Part shown: one piece after another, positions 22,875 through 33,819 of the stretch | Layout of the letters: the number at the start of each line of letters is the position of its first letter | How positions within the stretch are numbered: the first letter of the stretch is position 1 | DNA from: Nothophaeocryptopus gaeumannii | Taxonomy: Eukaryota > Ascomycota > Dothideomycetes > Mycosphaerellales > Mycosphaerellaceae | Length of the DNA: 64,000 nt | Assembly: GCA_031771865.1 (NCBI GenBank) | Contig: JASISA010000023.1 | Span: forward strand, 372,001 to 436,000 | Reading direction: 5' to 3' | Notes under the pieces: model-generated | Databases searched by the model: none | Told to the model about the DNA's origin: nothing | What the model saw: the letters and a program-made list of their open reading frames with translations, nothing else | Translations under genes and position numbers: made by a program

Positions 22875-25800
22875 ATGGCCGATCTGCTGGAGGTCGTGCT
22901 GGACGATAATCCAGTCTCGCACCCGGGCGACGACAAGGACCAGGAGAAGAACAGCACATTCCAGCATCCGTGGATAGACTCCAAGAATCAAATTCGACTG
23001 CTGAAGATCAAGAGTTCCTCCTCTGGGCGTGCCGCAATCGAATGCTCCTTGCAAATCGCAGATGTCTCGAAGCTCACGGCAATCGACTACGCTGCTTTCT
23101 CGTACTCCTGGGGCGAGGCTAGGACAGACAGAGACATACACGAGATATTTGTCGACCAGCAGTCATTCTGGGTACGAACTAATCTGTGGACATTCCTCAA
23201 TTCGGCTCACAGCCTTGAACTTGGCATCCCGATATATATCGATGCGATATGCCTGAATCAATTGGACCACGCCGAGCGTGGTGACCAGGTCAAGCTCATG
23301 TCCTGTGTTGTAAGATATCTCGGCTGTAGATTACATGTACGTGTCTCTGGCTAATCGACCCGACCATTAGTACAGCAACGCAAAACTGGCCCACGTATGG
23401 CTTGGCCTGCCCCCCACGCAGCATGAGGCGAGCCTTCGAAGTTTGCGAGACCAGCTCTCGAGCGGACGTCCAGCTTCATCCTGGTCTAACAATACTTTCA
23501 TTGGCCTGAGCTACATATGCTCCAGAGAGTATTGGCGAAGACTATGGATCGTGCAGGAATTACTTCTGAGCCAGCTTGTCGTCTTACACTGCGGGACGAC
23601 GACCTTCACCTGGGATGAGCTTGTCCGACTTGTGGCATCTCCTCTTCCAGAAAAGTTTTTGACGTCCCCGCAGGATGTGACGTGGTGGGATATTTGGGCC
23701 TTCCTGCGACCTATGGATTTCTCTCAACAGCGAGCGCTCGAGGATAGCCTCCTCGATGGGTGGCAATCCGCAGTACGTCTGCTCCATTACCGTCAGGAAT
23801 GGCAGTCAACGACTAGTTCCTTCTCAGGTCTTGCTTCGCGGTCACATGGGAGCGGGTACCCGTTTCATCAAGCTCTCTCAGCTTTCAGGCTACAGCAATG
23901 CCGAGACCCTAAGGATAGAGTCTATGCGTTGATCGGTCTTCTCGATTGTGAAGGCCAACAGATGATCAGGCCGAACTACGAGAGCTCTCTGGGAGAAGTT
24001 TATATTCAAGCTGCCGCCGCTGGCATAGTCTCTCTTTGGAGAGGAGAAGCTGCGCCACCAGACTCTTCAAGCTTGAAGTATGAGACTCGCTCTTATTGCG
24101 ACGTGTTGAACAATGCTCTCGGTCTGCGCGGTCACGACATTGATGCTAGGGTCTCGGAGGCTATGAAGATAGCAGGCTCTTACATGACTAGTCTGCAGCC
24201 TCCGTCGTGGAACATGATGTTGGCCACTGGACCGACCAGAGACGACCAGCTTTCTTACACGGCAGTAGACCTGACTTCTCCGTCACAAATGATTCAAGCG
24301 AACACTGGATCTACGGCGACCGAGTCGCTGGTGCAGAAGTCGTACAGCGAGTTGAAAAGCGATTTAGCCGCTTCCGAGCAACGGGACTTTACAAGCACGA
24401 GCCTCAAAGATCTGCACATCTGCATTGCAGCCATTCAGAACAAGCAAAGAGCAACGGGAACATTGCGGAACATGACAAGGCTCAGATCGTTTCTGAGCGC
24501 CACAGATGCCTATAGTGAGCTCCTGCACACATGCCTCGCCGATCCAAAGGCTGTCGCTTTCATCTGGGTAAGCTTTGTCACATAAGTTTCGTGGCCACGT
24601 CTAATTCGTGCAGGGATCCATTAAGTTCCTCTTACAGGTATGATCAGCCTATGATATTGTATTAGATTCATGTGACAAATACCTAACTTAGCCAAAGGTG
24701 ACTATCAGACAGCCGCAGGCTTTCGATGGGCTTCTCAATCAGTACGAGCGAATGGGGGAAAGCCTTCCCCCTGTGGAGCACATCGTGTCTTTTTCAAAAG
24801 ACAATGGCCAACAGGCCGAAGTTGTCGGAGCACTGTTCCGAGACGTCTACGAATTCCACCGCCTTGCGTTACGATATTTCAGGAATCCAGGTTAGTGGCC
24901 CTCGATGCATCGCATTTTGTTGGCGCTGCCTTTCACTGACATTGTCAAGCCTGGCAACAGCTTCTATCTTCTTCTTGGAACCAGCTACTGAGCAAATTTG
25001 ATGGTTTTATACAAAGCATGCAACAGCACAAAGAATTGGTACATACCCAAGCCAACGCACATGAGTTGGAAGAAGCCCGACAAGGCCGACGAGATAACAC
25101 TTCTCACTTCTCAGAGCTTCTTGAGCAGGCCAAATTGGCCAGATTGGAAACAGAAGAAAATTTTCGAAAACTGAGCGCGGATGAAGTGATCCGACGACTT
25201 ACGCATTTGTTCAACTGGCTGTCCGCGTCTGATGCGGCATCAGATCTGGACCACTTGCGGACGGTCCGAAATGACCATCCAACCAGTGGAGAGTGGCTGC
25301 TAAGGAACGCTCGGTTCCGTGCATGGCATGATGCAACGTCGGTATCAGCTCCTCTACTTTGGATTACTGGCAAACCAGGAGCAGGTATGTACACCGTCGT
25401 GGTCTGCTGGGCGATGCTGATGTGGAGTGTAGGGAAGTCCGTCCTGTCTTCGTTGATAGTTGACGAGGCTTTGAAGCTACCGAACACTACTACACTGTTC
25501 TTTTACTGCAAGCACGACGATTCAGAAAAGAACTCGTTCCTTGGCATGGCTCGGTCAATACTGCATCAGCTTCTGTTGTGCGACGACACCTTATTGCTCT
25601 ACATGTTTGAAACGGCTACCAAAAAGGGCGAAAGTAGCCTTAGGACAATCAAGCTGGCAAAGGAAATGCTAAGCACTTGTCTGAAGGCAGTGGGAAGGAC
25701 ATGCGTCATCATAGATGGCATTGATGAGTGCCAGCCGACCGAGCAACAACAACATATCGCTAAGTTCTGGATCAATTACGTGGAACTCTCAGGATCAGAT

Positions 25801-28152
25801 CCGGAGCCCAGCCGATGTGCGTTCTTTGGTCAGGACGATGCCTCGACCAGACCACTTTTCTGCAAGCTCCCCAGCATTCGCATAGAGGGCCAAGCGCATG
25901 AGAGCGACATCTCCTCTTATTGCCTGTCTGCAGTCAACAGACTGCTCGCAAGATTTGAAATGACGCCTGGTGAGCAGTTTGAGATAGTTTCCCGAACTTC
26001 ATTTCGTTCAGGGGATGTTTCTCTTTGCTCGACTCGTCATGACCAATCTGGCGCAGCAAGTCGACAGAAACGACTTATTGAACGAGATGGCCCCCTCGGT
26101 ATTTCCTCAAGGCCTTAACGAAGCGTACGTTGTGACACTCACGCTTCGACGACCACTTTAGGACAGGCTGACAAGATCCACAGGTACGCCCGCATCATCG
26201 ATAGAATCATCGTGCGAGCGTCTTCGTCTTATCGTAAGCACGCGCAGAGGCTTCTTGCATGGGTATACTGCGCAATGAGGCCACTCAAATGGCGCGAAAT
26301 CCAAGCTGCCGTCTCGATCGATTTAGAGCGCAAGGTGGTAGATTTCCACCGCTACCGTATGACGGTAGATTCAAAAGCGCTTTGTGGCGCCCTGATTGAG
26401 GAGCTACCGAATGGCGATGTCGCTTTCGTTCACGCTACAGTCAGACCGTAAGCTGCCCCTACTTGTCAATATCAGGCTCTTTGGCTCACAGATCGCAGGT
26501 ATCTCCTCGCAAATAGCCATGTCGATGCTGCTGGAGAGCACGTGTCACTGACAGAGCTATGCTTAGGCTACTTCAATCTGCCCGCCTTCTCTATAGTATG
26601 CAGCGAACACGAACTGCGTACATCCATTTTAGACGGCACTTATGCTTTCACGGAATACGCCATAACTTCTTGGACAACACACCTTGGGATCGTTTTGGAC
26701 TCACTATCGGAGAGTCCTTTCCCACAAGTGCTTTCGGACGCTCTGGGTGATTTTTTCAGAGTGCACTGGAAAGACCCCAGAAAGCGAAGCAAACCCACGA
26801 AGCGGATACGAGAATTAACAACACGCATCTCTCAGTTGGACATTCATGACAGGATCCGGGAAAGCATGTCATCCATGCATTGCCTAATGTCTACGAACCT
26901 GTCAGATACGGAAGCCGAAGCAGTGCGGACCTTCGATATCTTCACGACGTTGACTCGCCTTCGCACCATGACGGATATTATGGCCTCCCAGCCTGATGCA
27001 CTCAATTCGTTGACGCAGTTCTACGGCACAAGACTATACAAATGTCCACGGATCTACTGTCGGTGGTTCTACGAGGGCTTTCCGACCGCAGAGGAGCGGA
27101 ATGCGCATGTTGAGAAGCATACGCGGTTGCATCTTTGCTCATTCGCGGGTTGTGTATACGAGACGATGGGCTTTCCCACGGCAAAGGAACTGACAAAGCA
27201 CTTGGCTGATAAGCATCAGACAGACCCAGCAGAAGATGAGTTTCCACCCATCATCCAGGAGCCGGAGCAGCCAGAAGAGAGTCGATCAGACACACCCAAC
27301 TCTCGACCCAACGAAGACGTAGTCGTCTCTGAAAATGCAGAGGCTGCCGTCACTGAAAGTGGCCAACGAAATGCTTCACCGCCACCTGTCGTCAGTGAGC
27401 AGCGCACGCAACACAGTGAGCCGAGCGAGCCTAGAAGACCGAGACGAAAAGGGCCTTCTATACATCAATGCCAAATCTGCTCGACGCAATTCACCAGAGC
27501 ATTTACGCTCGAGTCGCACATGAACGTTCACTCCAAAGAGGCCCCATATAAATGCACGGTCTGCGGTAAAGACTTTGCCCGAAAGCGTGATTGCAAGAGA
27601 CATGTCGAGTCGCATAGCGGCGAAAGAAGGTTCGTTTGCCAGGGAGTTCTCAAGAATGGAGATCGGTGGGGTTGCGGAAGTCGATTTGCTCGAGCCGATG
27701 CTCTCGGTCGACACTTTCAGTCTGGAACTGGTCGTAACTGCATGAGACCGTTACAGGACGAAGAAGCCGAGGAACGAAGAGCGAGAGAGCAGCGTAGAGA
27801 GACACAAGAGGAAGCGAGAGATGTCCAGATGTCAAACGGCTACAATGATTCGGCAACGACCCTTCCCGGCATCGAAAGCCTGTTTCCTGCGGCACTGTCG
27901 GAACAGTTTCCAGCCTTGTCGAACACCACTTGGGGAGATCCCGGCCCTAGCACGACTGCACATTCAGACTTTCGCATTGCACCACTGCATTTTGGAGACC
28001 CGATACCTGAGGAAGGAGACGCTTATAAAAACCAAGATCTAGACCTAGATCTACCGATGATCAATGATGGACAAGAGCCGGCTTTCCATGAATATCCCCT
28101 CGACGCAGGTCTTCAGAACTCGGATTACGTCTTCGATTACGATGGACAGTAA
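22875..28152 (+). pseudogene. HET-DUF7708-NACHT-C2H2 NLR-like protein, one frameshift
   Basis: Eight exons join at GT-AG sites: 22875-23309, 23371-24567, 24614-24637, 24692-24890, 24950-25384, 25433-26124, 26184-26447 and 26499-28152. Residues 70-170 are a HET domain (YAAFSYSWG, IYIDAICLNQ, VWLGLP). Residues 500-650 match the helical DUF7708 type found before fungal NACHTs (FIWGSIKFLLQ, ERMGESLPP). NACHT has GKPGAGKS near residue 760 and VIIDGIDEC near 855. The C terminus carries C2H2 fingers near residues 1261-1320 and 1404-1500 instead of WD40 or ankyrin repeats. Exon lengths sum to 4,900 = 3n+1. The break is a GGGG run at 26,011-26,014, where dropping one G restores GMFLFARLV. As it stands, translation stops at 26,118, about residue 991, losing the fingers. 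HET domains trigger fungal incompatibility cell death; the role here is inferred. Sequencing error is possible. Confidence 0.85.
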
Positions 28153-28580
28153 CGTATCGCAGGTTCAATTGGCATTCGAAAGCTGCCACTGCGTATGTGG
28201 ATGTGCCTCGAGCAAGAGCGCATTGCTGCGGGTCCAACCTGCTCAATCTTCCGAAACTCCTCCGAGACTTTCTCGATCCATGTACAGGGATAGGTCCAAA
28301 CCACTGAGTTGCTATCGACTACACTGCGCAATATGATTCTAGAGCGTTGACTGAAGTTTACATCGTTGGGACTTAAAAGAGCCGCAGATTTGGGTGGCCT
28401 TCTCTACAACAGCCATGGGTCATGATTCGATGAGGAGAGCGAAATGGCTTTTGCAGCCTTGCATGGTAGCGTCAGCGTGCTCGTAGATCTGCTGTGGTAT
28501 CGATCGACTACTCCCATTATCAGAAGATTCTTCTCCTGCTATAAGTGGACCAACGACACGTGAGCGAAACCCAGAGCATC

Positions 28581-28658
28581 TGATTGGCTCGTGCGCAGAG
28601 TCTCTCAATCTCCCCAAATCTGGACGCTGCTGCGCCTCATTGCCAAAAGCAGAGCCAC
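28581..28658 (-). repeat. Two-box intergenic repeat, copy 10 (inverted)
   Basis: On the plus strand it reads TGATTGGCTCGTGCGCAGAG at the left and GCAGAGCCAC at the right; it is a near-consensus copy. Confidence 0.74.
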
Positions 28659-28734
28659 GCTCCCGTCTGACGGGGTTTCTACTGTGCCCTCATTCTAAGA
28701 AAATTCTCGAGCAGCGCTGTATTTGCTGGCATCT

Positions 28735-28840
28735 TTGTAGTATATCTTGCTGAAGGTGAGGATGACCATCGAGAGGCTTTGGAGGACGCTGCCCTCATTC
28801 TTGCGTGTTCTAATCCTCACCTTAACAAGATATACTACAA
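28735..28840. repeat. 106-bp hairpin with 28/29-bp arms (MITE-like)
   Basis: The left arm (28,735-28,763) starts TTGTAGTATATCTTG and ends GGTGAGGAT. The right arm (28,813-28,840) is its reverse complement apart from one substitution and one extra base. The 49-base loop is unrelated. No gene overlaps it, and no clear target duplication is visible. It could be a MITE remnant or a structured RNA. Confidence 0.75.
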
Positions 28841-29275
28841 TCAGAATGGAGCATACCGACTGAAGGTCCGGGAGGAAGTACATTAAAGATCAAGAGCTGC
28901 TCACGTGCCGTTTTCGCTCCGTCTATATAGACGTGCTTGGATTGGGTTCATATCGTAGGAATTTGTCGAGCGCCATGGGCCTCCCTCATTTCGTGACTTT
29001 CGATATTTTGCTACGCAAAGAGTGTGTCTAGACGATCCCGACCCGCGCCTGCAATTGCTAGCTTCCTGGCAGGCTGGACCCACACGTCAATTCTATATCC
29101 GATGCCCAGTTCAGCAATTGCCAACGGAGTAGAGTACTGAAGGCATCTTATCTGCAAGGTACCAAGATACCAAGGCTTTGTAGTTCTAAACATGGCCATG
29201 TGCAAGAAGTCTATAGACCAACACTGGATCTGCCGGTCGGCACCAAAATCCAACCATATGCGCTTATGCGAGTCT

Positions 29276-29344
29276 GTGGCTCTGCTCTCTTTCCAACCAG
29301 ATCAGACATCGAATAAAGTTCCTATTCTCCAGGCGAACGAATGA
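29276..29344 (+). repeat. Two-box intergenic repeat, copy 11
   Basis: It starts GTGGCTCTGC and ends AGGCGAACGAATGA, where CCAAT has become CGAAT. Confidence 0.58.
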
Positions 29345-29375
29345 AAACCCCGTCCCTGAATTATGGTTCCTGGAG

Positions 29376-29456
29376 GTGGCTCTGCCTGCGAGGTCCTTAA
29401 AATATGGTGGCCACCAAATTTCTCGACTTTGCTGCACCTCCTGCACGAACCAATGA
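29376..29456 (+). repeat. Two-box intergenic repeat, copy 12
   Basis: It starts GTGGCTCTGC and ends CTCCTGCACGAACCAATGA, 31 bp after copy 11. Confidence 0.72.
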
Positions 29457-29486
29457 ACATCGCGTGGAGCTTTTCAAGACGCTCCT

Positions 29487-29566
29487 TGATTGGCTCACGC
29501 GAAGAGTTGCAAAACATCACAACACATGTGCTATCCTTTAACCCCTCTAAAGCCCTGCAGAGCTAC
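29487..29566 (-). repeat. Two-box intergenic repeat, copy 13 (inverted)
   Basis: On the plus strand it reads TGATTGGCTCACGCGAAGAG at the left and GCAGAGCTAC at the right. Confidence 0.65.
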
Positions 29567-29783
29567 GATCTAATCGATCTTGCATATCCTACGAGCATGG
29601 AAGATGTAGCAGCCCAACAGAATCGGGATTAGGTGCAGGTAGTATGCTGCAACACTCTCATTTACTGTGAGCCATGCTCCCAAAAGTTCTCTTGAGTCAA
29701 CTACTCGCAATGTTCGATGATGATGCAGGACGTAGATCGTCAAAGATGCGTTGAGCCCTTCCCATTGCACTCAAAAAACCCGC

Positions 29784-29855
29784 CGATTGGTTCGTTCCAT
29801 GAGTCTCTTGGTTTCTCCAATTACTGAGAGTAGAGATACGCCACCGCAGAGCCAC
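29784..29855 (-). repeat. Two-box intergenic repeat, copy 14 (inverted)
   Basis: On the plus strand it reads CGATTGGTTCGTTCCATGAG at the left and GCAGAGCCAC at the right. Confidence 0.66.
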
Positions 29856-31513
29856 ACCTTTCTTACCCCATGATTGAAGACAGATCCCACTCCTGCGCCC
29901 TCGATATCTAGGTCTTCTTGTGCACGAGCGTCGACTCTGTAGAAATGGCCTGGCTTGTCCTGTGCTAGGAGCAAATCAACCAAGGAATCGCTGATGTCTG
30001 AGTGAGATTCGTTCGCGAAAGCCCCATGGCTTTGTATGTATGCATTCTAGCTCTCAGTGAATGTGCTGAGGATAAGGATCGGATTTCCATGAGGCGCCGC
30101 AGTCTTTTCGATCCCCGATGTGATTCTGATGTAAAGTTCACTATCCTCGTCTCATTGCTGCAGATATCTTCAACATGAAAGCCTTTGACACGTGAGTGAA
30201 AGTACTCTCCGGAAGCTCTTATAATGATGGATGCATGCATTCTAGCTCTCCGTCGAATCTGCTGTTGTTGAAGCAGCCAACTTTTCACGTAGCTCCGCAG
30301 TCCTTTAAAACCTGTAGGAGACTTTCGTGCAACGGTCGCTATCGTCGTTTCCTCGCTTCAGACATGTTCATGATAAATCCCTCCATGTAATGTGCTCTCT
30401 CACTTCATTATCTTAGTCCCTTGCTGTCATCCTTTCTAACGTCTCTATCGCATCCCAACAACTCCTCCATGACGTTTTTCACTTTGTAAAGTTCACATGG
30501 ATGCAGCAAGATATTGCTCTATTCTGGACAGAGGAAGAAGAGCATCCTGAGGCCTTCAAAGACGTAGTCTGACCGAGCTTGTACACTAGCTGTACTGTCT
30601 GTACATGTGCCGGGCTTTCTTCTCCGCTCCGCCACATCAGGCGATGGGTCGACTCTTCCATCTGGAAGTCGGCCGCGTAAACCGGCTTCTTAGAGCGCAT
30701 TATAAGAGCAGAGACCCGCCGCAGACGACAATTGAAGGATTCACTTCCTCCCATCCTTTGCGAAGTCGAAGAAGTCATCTTGCGGGTGATGTTGCCTCGC
30801 CAGCACGGAGTCGATCTTGGCGGCAAGTCTCGCCGGCTTGCCTCGGTCCGGATTTCTTGACTGGGACATCCGCCGCCCGGGGTATCGAACTTCACCTATC
30901 CCACAAAACTTTGACGGCGCAATCATTCATCCTTCGCTCTTCTCAGCCGCTGCGATCAGCAAAACAGAATGGTTCTCCGCAAGCTGCCCCTCTGGGGCTC
31001 TCGCGGCAACTGACGGGCTGACCATGGATCTGCCGAGGGAAACAACCACTCCCAGCCAACCAGCCTCTTCTTTCAGCCGCATACATCGATAGTGGAGTTC
31101 GTAGTCTGCCGACGTCACACATCCAGCGATGGCAACTCTGATGCCCGATGCTTTCCGTCTCCGCGTGGAGAAGTCTGGAGAAGTCGACGGACGTCTCGTG
31201 GCGCATGAGGTAGGTTCGGCATGGCCAGGGGAAGTAGACCCGGGTGCCATGACTTGCCATGACTTGCCATGACCTACCGCCGTGTCATCTGTACTACTGA
31301 TGAACATTCTCGCGTGCGTCGATCTGGAGGAAGCCGACGGGTTTTGAAACGATGTTAAATATGACTGCAACTACGCCGCAAGAGGGGAAGTCTGGCCTCA
31401 GAGCATTCCCTCTCTTCAACACACACATACGAGACCGATCTCGCCCGTACAAAGTCGCGGCTTCAATCTTTCCCTCTCACAGCATTTGCAGCCGACTCGC
31501 GTGATCAATCACC

Positions 31514-33178
31514 ATGGCCACCATCGACGAGAAGAAGGATGAGGCCTTCGAAGAGCACATCGAGGACGCCGACTTCCAAAAAGAAAACGTCACCTTCGAC
31601 ACAGTGACAGCCCTGTCTGAAATCGAAGGCACCGCGGCCTCAACAGCAGCCTGGCTCATTTCCATCACCGTCTCTCTCGGAGGCTTCCTTTTCGGTACGT
31701 ATTCTATCCCATATTGGATACACGCAATGAAGCAGTCTGACACCAGGGTGGGTTAAGGTTACGATACCGGCTACATTTCCTCAGTCCTCGTGAGCATTGG
31801 ATCATCACTCGGCCATGAACTCTCGTCCAGCGAACAAGAACTTGTCACCTCTCTTACATCTGGAGGCGCGTTGGTCGGCGGCGTCTTCGCGGGTCTCGCA
31901 GCAGATAAGTATGGGCGTAAGTGGCCTATTTGGGCTGCTTGTGCTGTCTTTGTCGTCGGCACCGTCCTCCAGACTGCAGCATTCCACCTTCCTCAATTTG
32001 CAGTCGGTCGTTTCGTTGTGGGACTGGGTGTCGGATCTGCAGCGATGATAGTACCGCTGTACATTGGAGAACTGGCGCCCGCGAAGTATCGAGGTCGAAT
32101 GATCGCATTCAACAACATGTCTGTCACATTCGGTCAGCTCGTGGCAAGCGCAATAGGAGCTGGACTGGCAGAAGTGCCCGGTGACGGCTGGAGAGGAACA
32201 GTTGGCATTGGCGCAGTTCCGGCCATCGCTCTGGGCATCATGCTCTTGTGGTGCCCCGAGAGTCCTCGTCAGCTCGTTGCGCATGGCAAGACTGAAGCCG
32301 CCGAGCAGGTCCTGCTCAGGATCTATCCAACATCCACCCACGAGATGCGTCTGGCAAAAATCCAGTCGATCGAAATGTCTATCGAGGAAGCGACATCATC
32401 CATCGCACGAGAATCGCTGTGGACGTCGTTCAAGCGCATCTTCCAGACCCCAGCTACTGGTCGCGCTGTCTTGACAGCATGTGTCGTCATGGCCATCTCC
32501 CAGCTTGGAGGTTTCAACACGCTCATGTACTACAGCGCTACCCTCTTCAAAATTGTCGGGTTCAATAATGCCACAGCGGTCGCCATCACTGTGTCTGCTA
32601 CAAACTGGGTCTTTTCTGGAGTCAATCTCGTCTTGGTCGATCGCTTCGGTCGTCGCATCCTACTGGCTGTTACTGTCATGGGCATGGCGATATGTATGCT
32701 GGTCGCTGCTGTTGCTTTCTACTGGATACCGATCAATCTCGACACACTCGAGCTGGAGACGGAAAGCGCTGGCTGGGCCGGAAACCTCGTCTTGGTCACC
32801 ATCATCCTCTACGTCGGCTTCTACTCATCTGGTGTAGCTACCATCGCCTGGATCGGAACAGAACTCATTCCCCTCGAGGTCCGCGCTCTTGGCACGATGT
32901 TGAATACCGTTACTTGCTGGAGCACGAACATCATCATCGCATCCACCTTCCTGAGCATGATGAAGGGAATCACACCGTCTGGAGCTTTTGGCTTTTACGC
33001 TGGAATCTGCTTCATAGGCTGGGTATTCGTCATTTTCTGCTACCCCGACGTCAAGGGCATGCCACTTGAGACGATTCGACATGTGTTCGAGCATGGATTT
33101 GGATTAAAGTATTCGAAGCAATGGCAGAGGGAGAATAAGGGCATGGCGAAACAGGCGCAGCGGGGTTTTGGGCATTGA
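31514..33178 (+). CDS. MFS sugar transporter, myo-inositol (ITR) type
   Basis: Two exons (31514-31694 and 31758-33178) joined by a 63-bp intron give 533 residues. The junction restores FGYDTGYIS in the first membrane helix. Sugar-porter signatures are clear: ADKYGRKW after helix 2, RFVVGLGVGSAAMIVPLYI in helix 4, KYRGR, PESPRQL before the central loop, and DRFGRR after helix 8. About twelve membrane segments can be drawn. The hydrophilic amino terminus and overall similarity point to fungal inositol/proton symporters at the plasma membrane, but the substrate could be another polyol or sugar. The start sits in a good CACCATGG context. No regulator is adjacent. Confidence 0.9.
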
Positions 33179-33420
33179 GCCATGCGATTGCTCCAAGTCA
33201 TCAGATTCAGAAAACCTTGGCCCATGCTGTATGCCTACTGGAACTTATAGGCTCATGGAACGATGATATCTACAACGTTCAGCAACAACGCTCTGATCAT
33301 CACACCGGTCACACCTCAACTTCTCACCCGGTCTGCCAATCAGGTGTGCGCTCAATGTCAAGCCAAAAATTGTAACCGCGTCTCCGTATGATCCAGTAAA
33401 AGTTGTGCTCTTTTGCGGAG

Positions 33421-33512
33421 GTGGCTCTGCGAGGTTCTGCGAGCCCGGAGCAGTTGGACGCAGCGGGACATGATTTCTTGAGAAAAATCGCTGCTGTTGC
33501 GTGAACCAATAG
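33421..33512 (+). repeat. Two-box intergenic repeat, copy 15
   Basis: It starts GTGGCTCTGC and ends GTTGCGTGAACCAATAG. Confidence 0.7.
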
Positions 33513-33531
33513 AAAATGTGCCACGCCTTGT

Positions 33532-33609
33532 TGATTGGTCCGTGCGGAGACTTGCTAGATTCTTGAGAAATTTGCAAACCACTCGCCTTCGCTCTACTCG
33601 CAGAGCCAC
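33532..33609 (-). repeat. Two-box intergenic repeat, copy 16 (inverted)
   Basis: On the plus strand it reads TGATTGGTCCGTGCGGAGAC at the left and GCAGAGCCAC at the right. Confidence 0.74.
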
Positions 33610-33645
33610 AATCGCGACCAATGAGCAGGTTGTGTTGAGTCCCAT

Positions 33646-33714
33646 TGATTGGATCGCGCAGAGAGTTGCAGTACTTCTCGAGACATACAGACACTGTTTC
33701 CGCTGCAGAGCCAC
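33646..33714 (-). repeat. Two-box intergenic repeat, copy 17 (inverted)
   Basis: On the plus strand it reads TGATTGGATCGCGCAGAGAG at the left and GCAGAGCCAC at the right. Confidence 0.74.
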
Positions 33715-33819
33715 AGATGGAGGGTTGGGTGACCAATGACAGAAATCCCTACCTTGCTAGTTCACAATATGATCCAAGCTCTGCCCACTAGCGACACCAT
33801 GTTTGATCTCTCTCGAGTA

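Larger units (their letters stand above)
28153..31513. other. 3.4-kb intergenic stretch with repeats and a hairpin, no convincing gene
   Basis: Small frames on both strands show no motif or splice pattern I can support. The stretch holds five copies of the two-box repeat and a 106-bp hairpin. Close to the transporter start there is a short 10-bp tandem repeat (TGCCATGACT, three times near 31,248-31,277). The last few hundred bases are the transporter promoter and leader. Confidence 0.6.
33179..33819. other. Intergenic, three two-box repeats
   Basis: This gap between convergent genes is mainly occupied by three adjacent copies of the two-box repeat, in + - - order. Nothing else is recognised. 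Confidence 0.65.

Noticed and set aside
26448..26498. Treating the C2H2 part as a separate downstream gene
   Set aside because: The exon before it ends in an ATVRP segment that continues as YLLANS across a good 51-bp intron, matching the NACHT-family C-terminal region. One gene fits better.
29784..29800. GGTTCGT in the repeat's CCAAT box resembling a Pol III box B, suggesting a tRNA-derived SINE
   Set aside because: Box B would be in the opposite orientation to the box A-like GTGGCTCTGC end, and no tRNA fold can be drawn.
31248..31277. Three copies of TGCCATGACT
   Set aside because: This very short local tandem repeat upstream of the transporter was not judged significant on its own.
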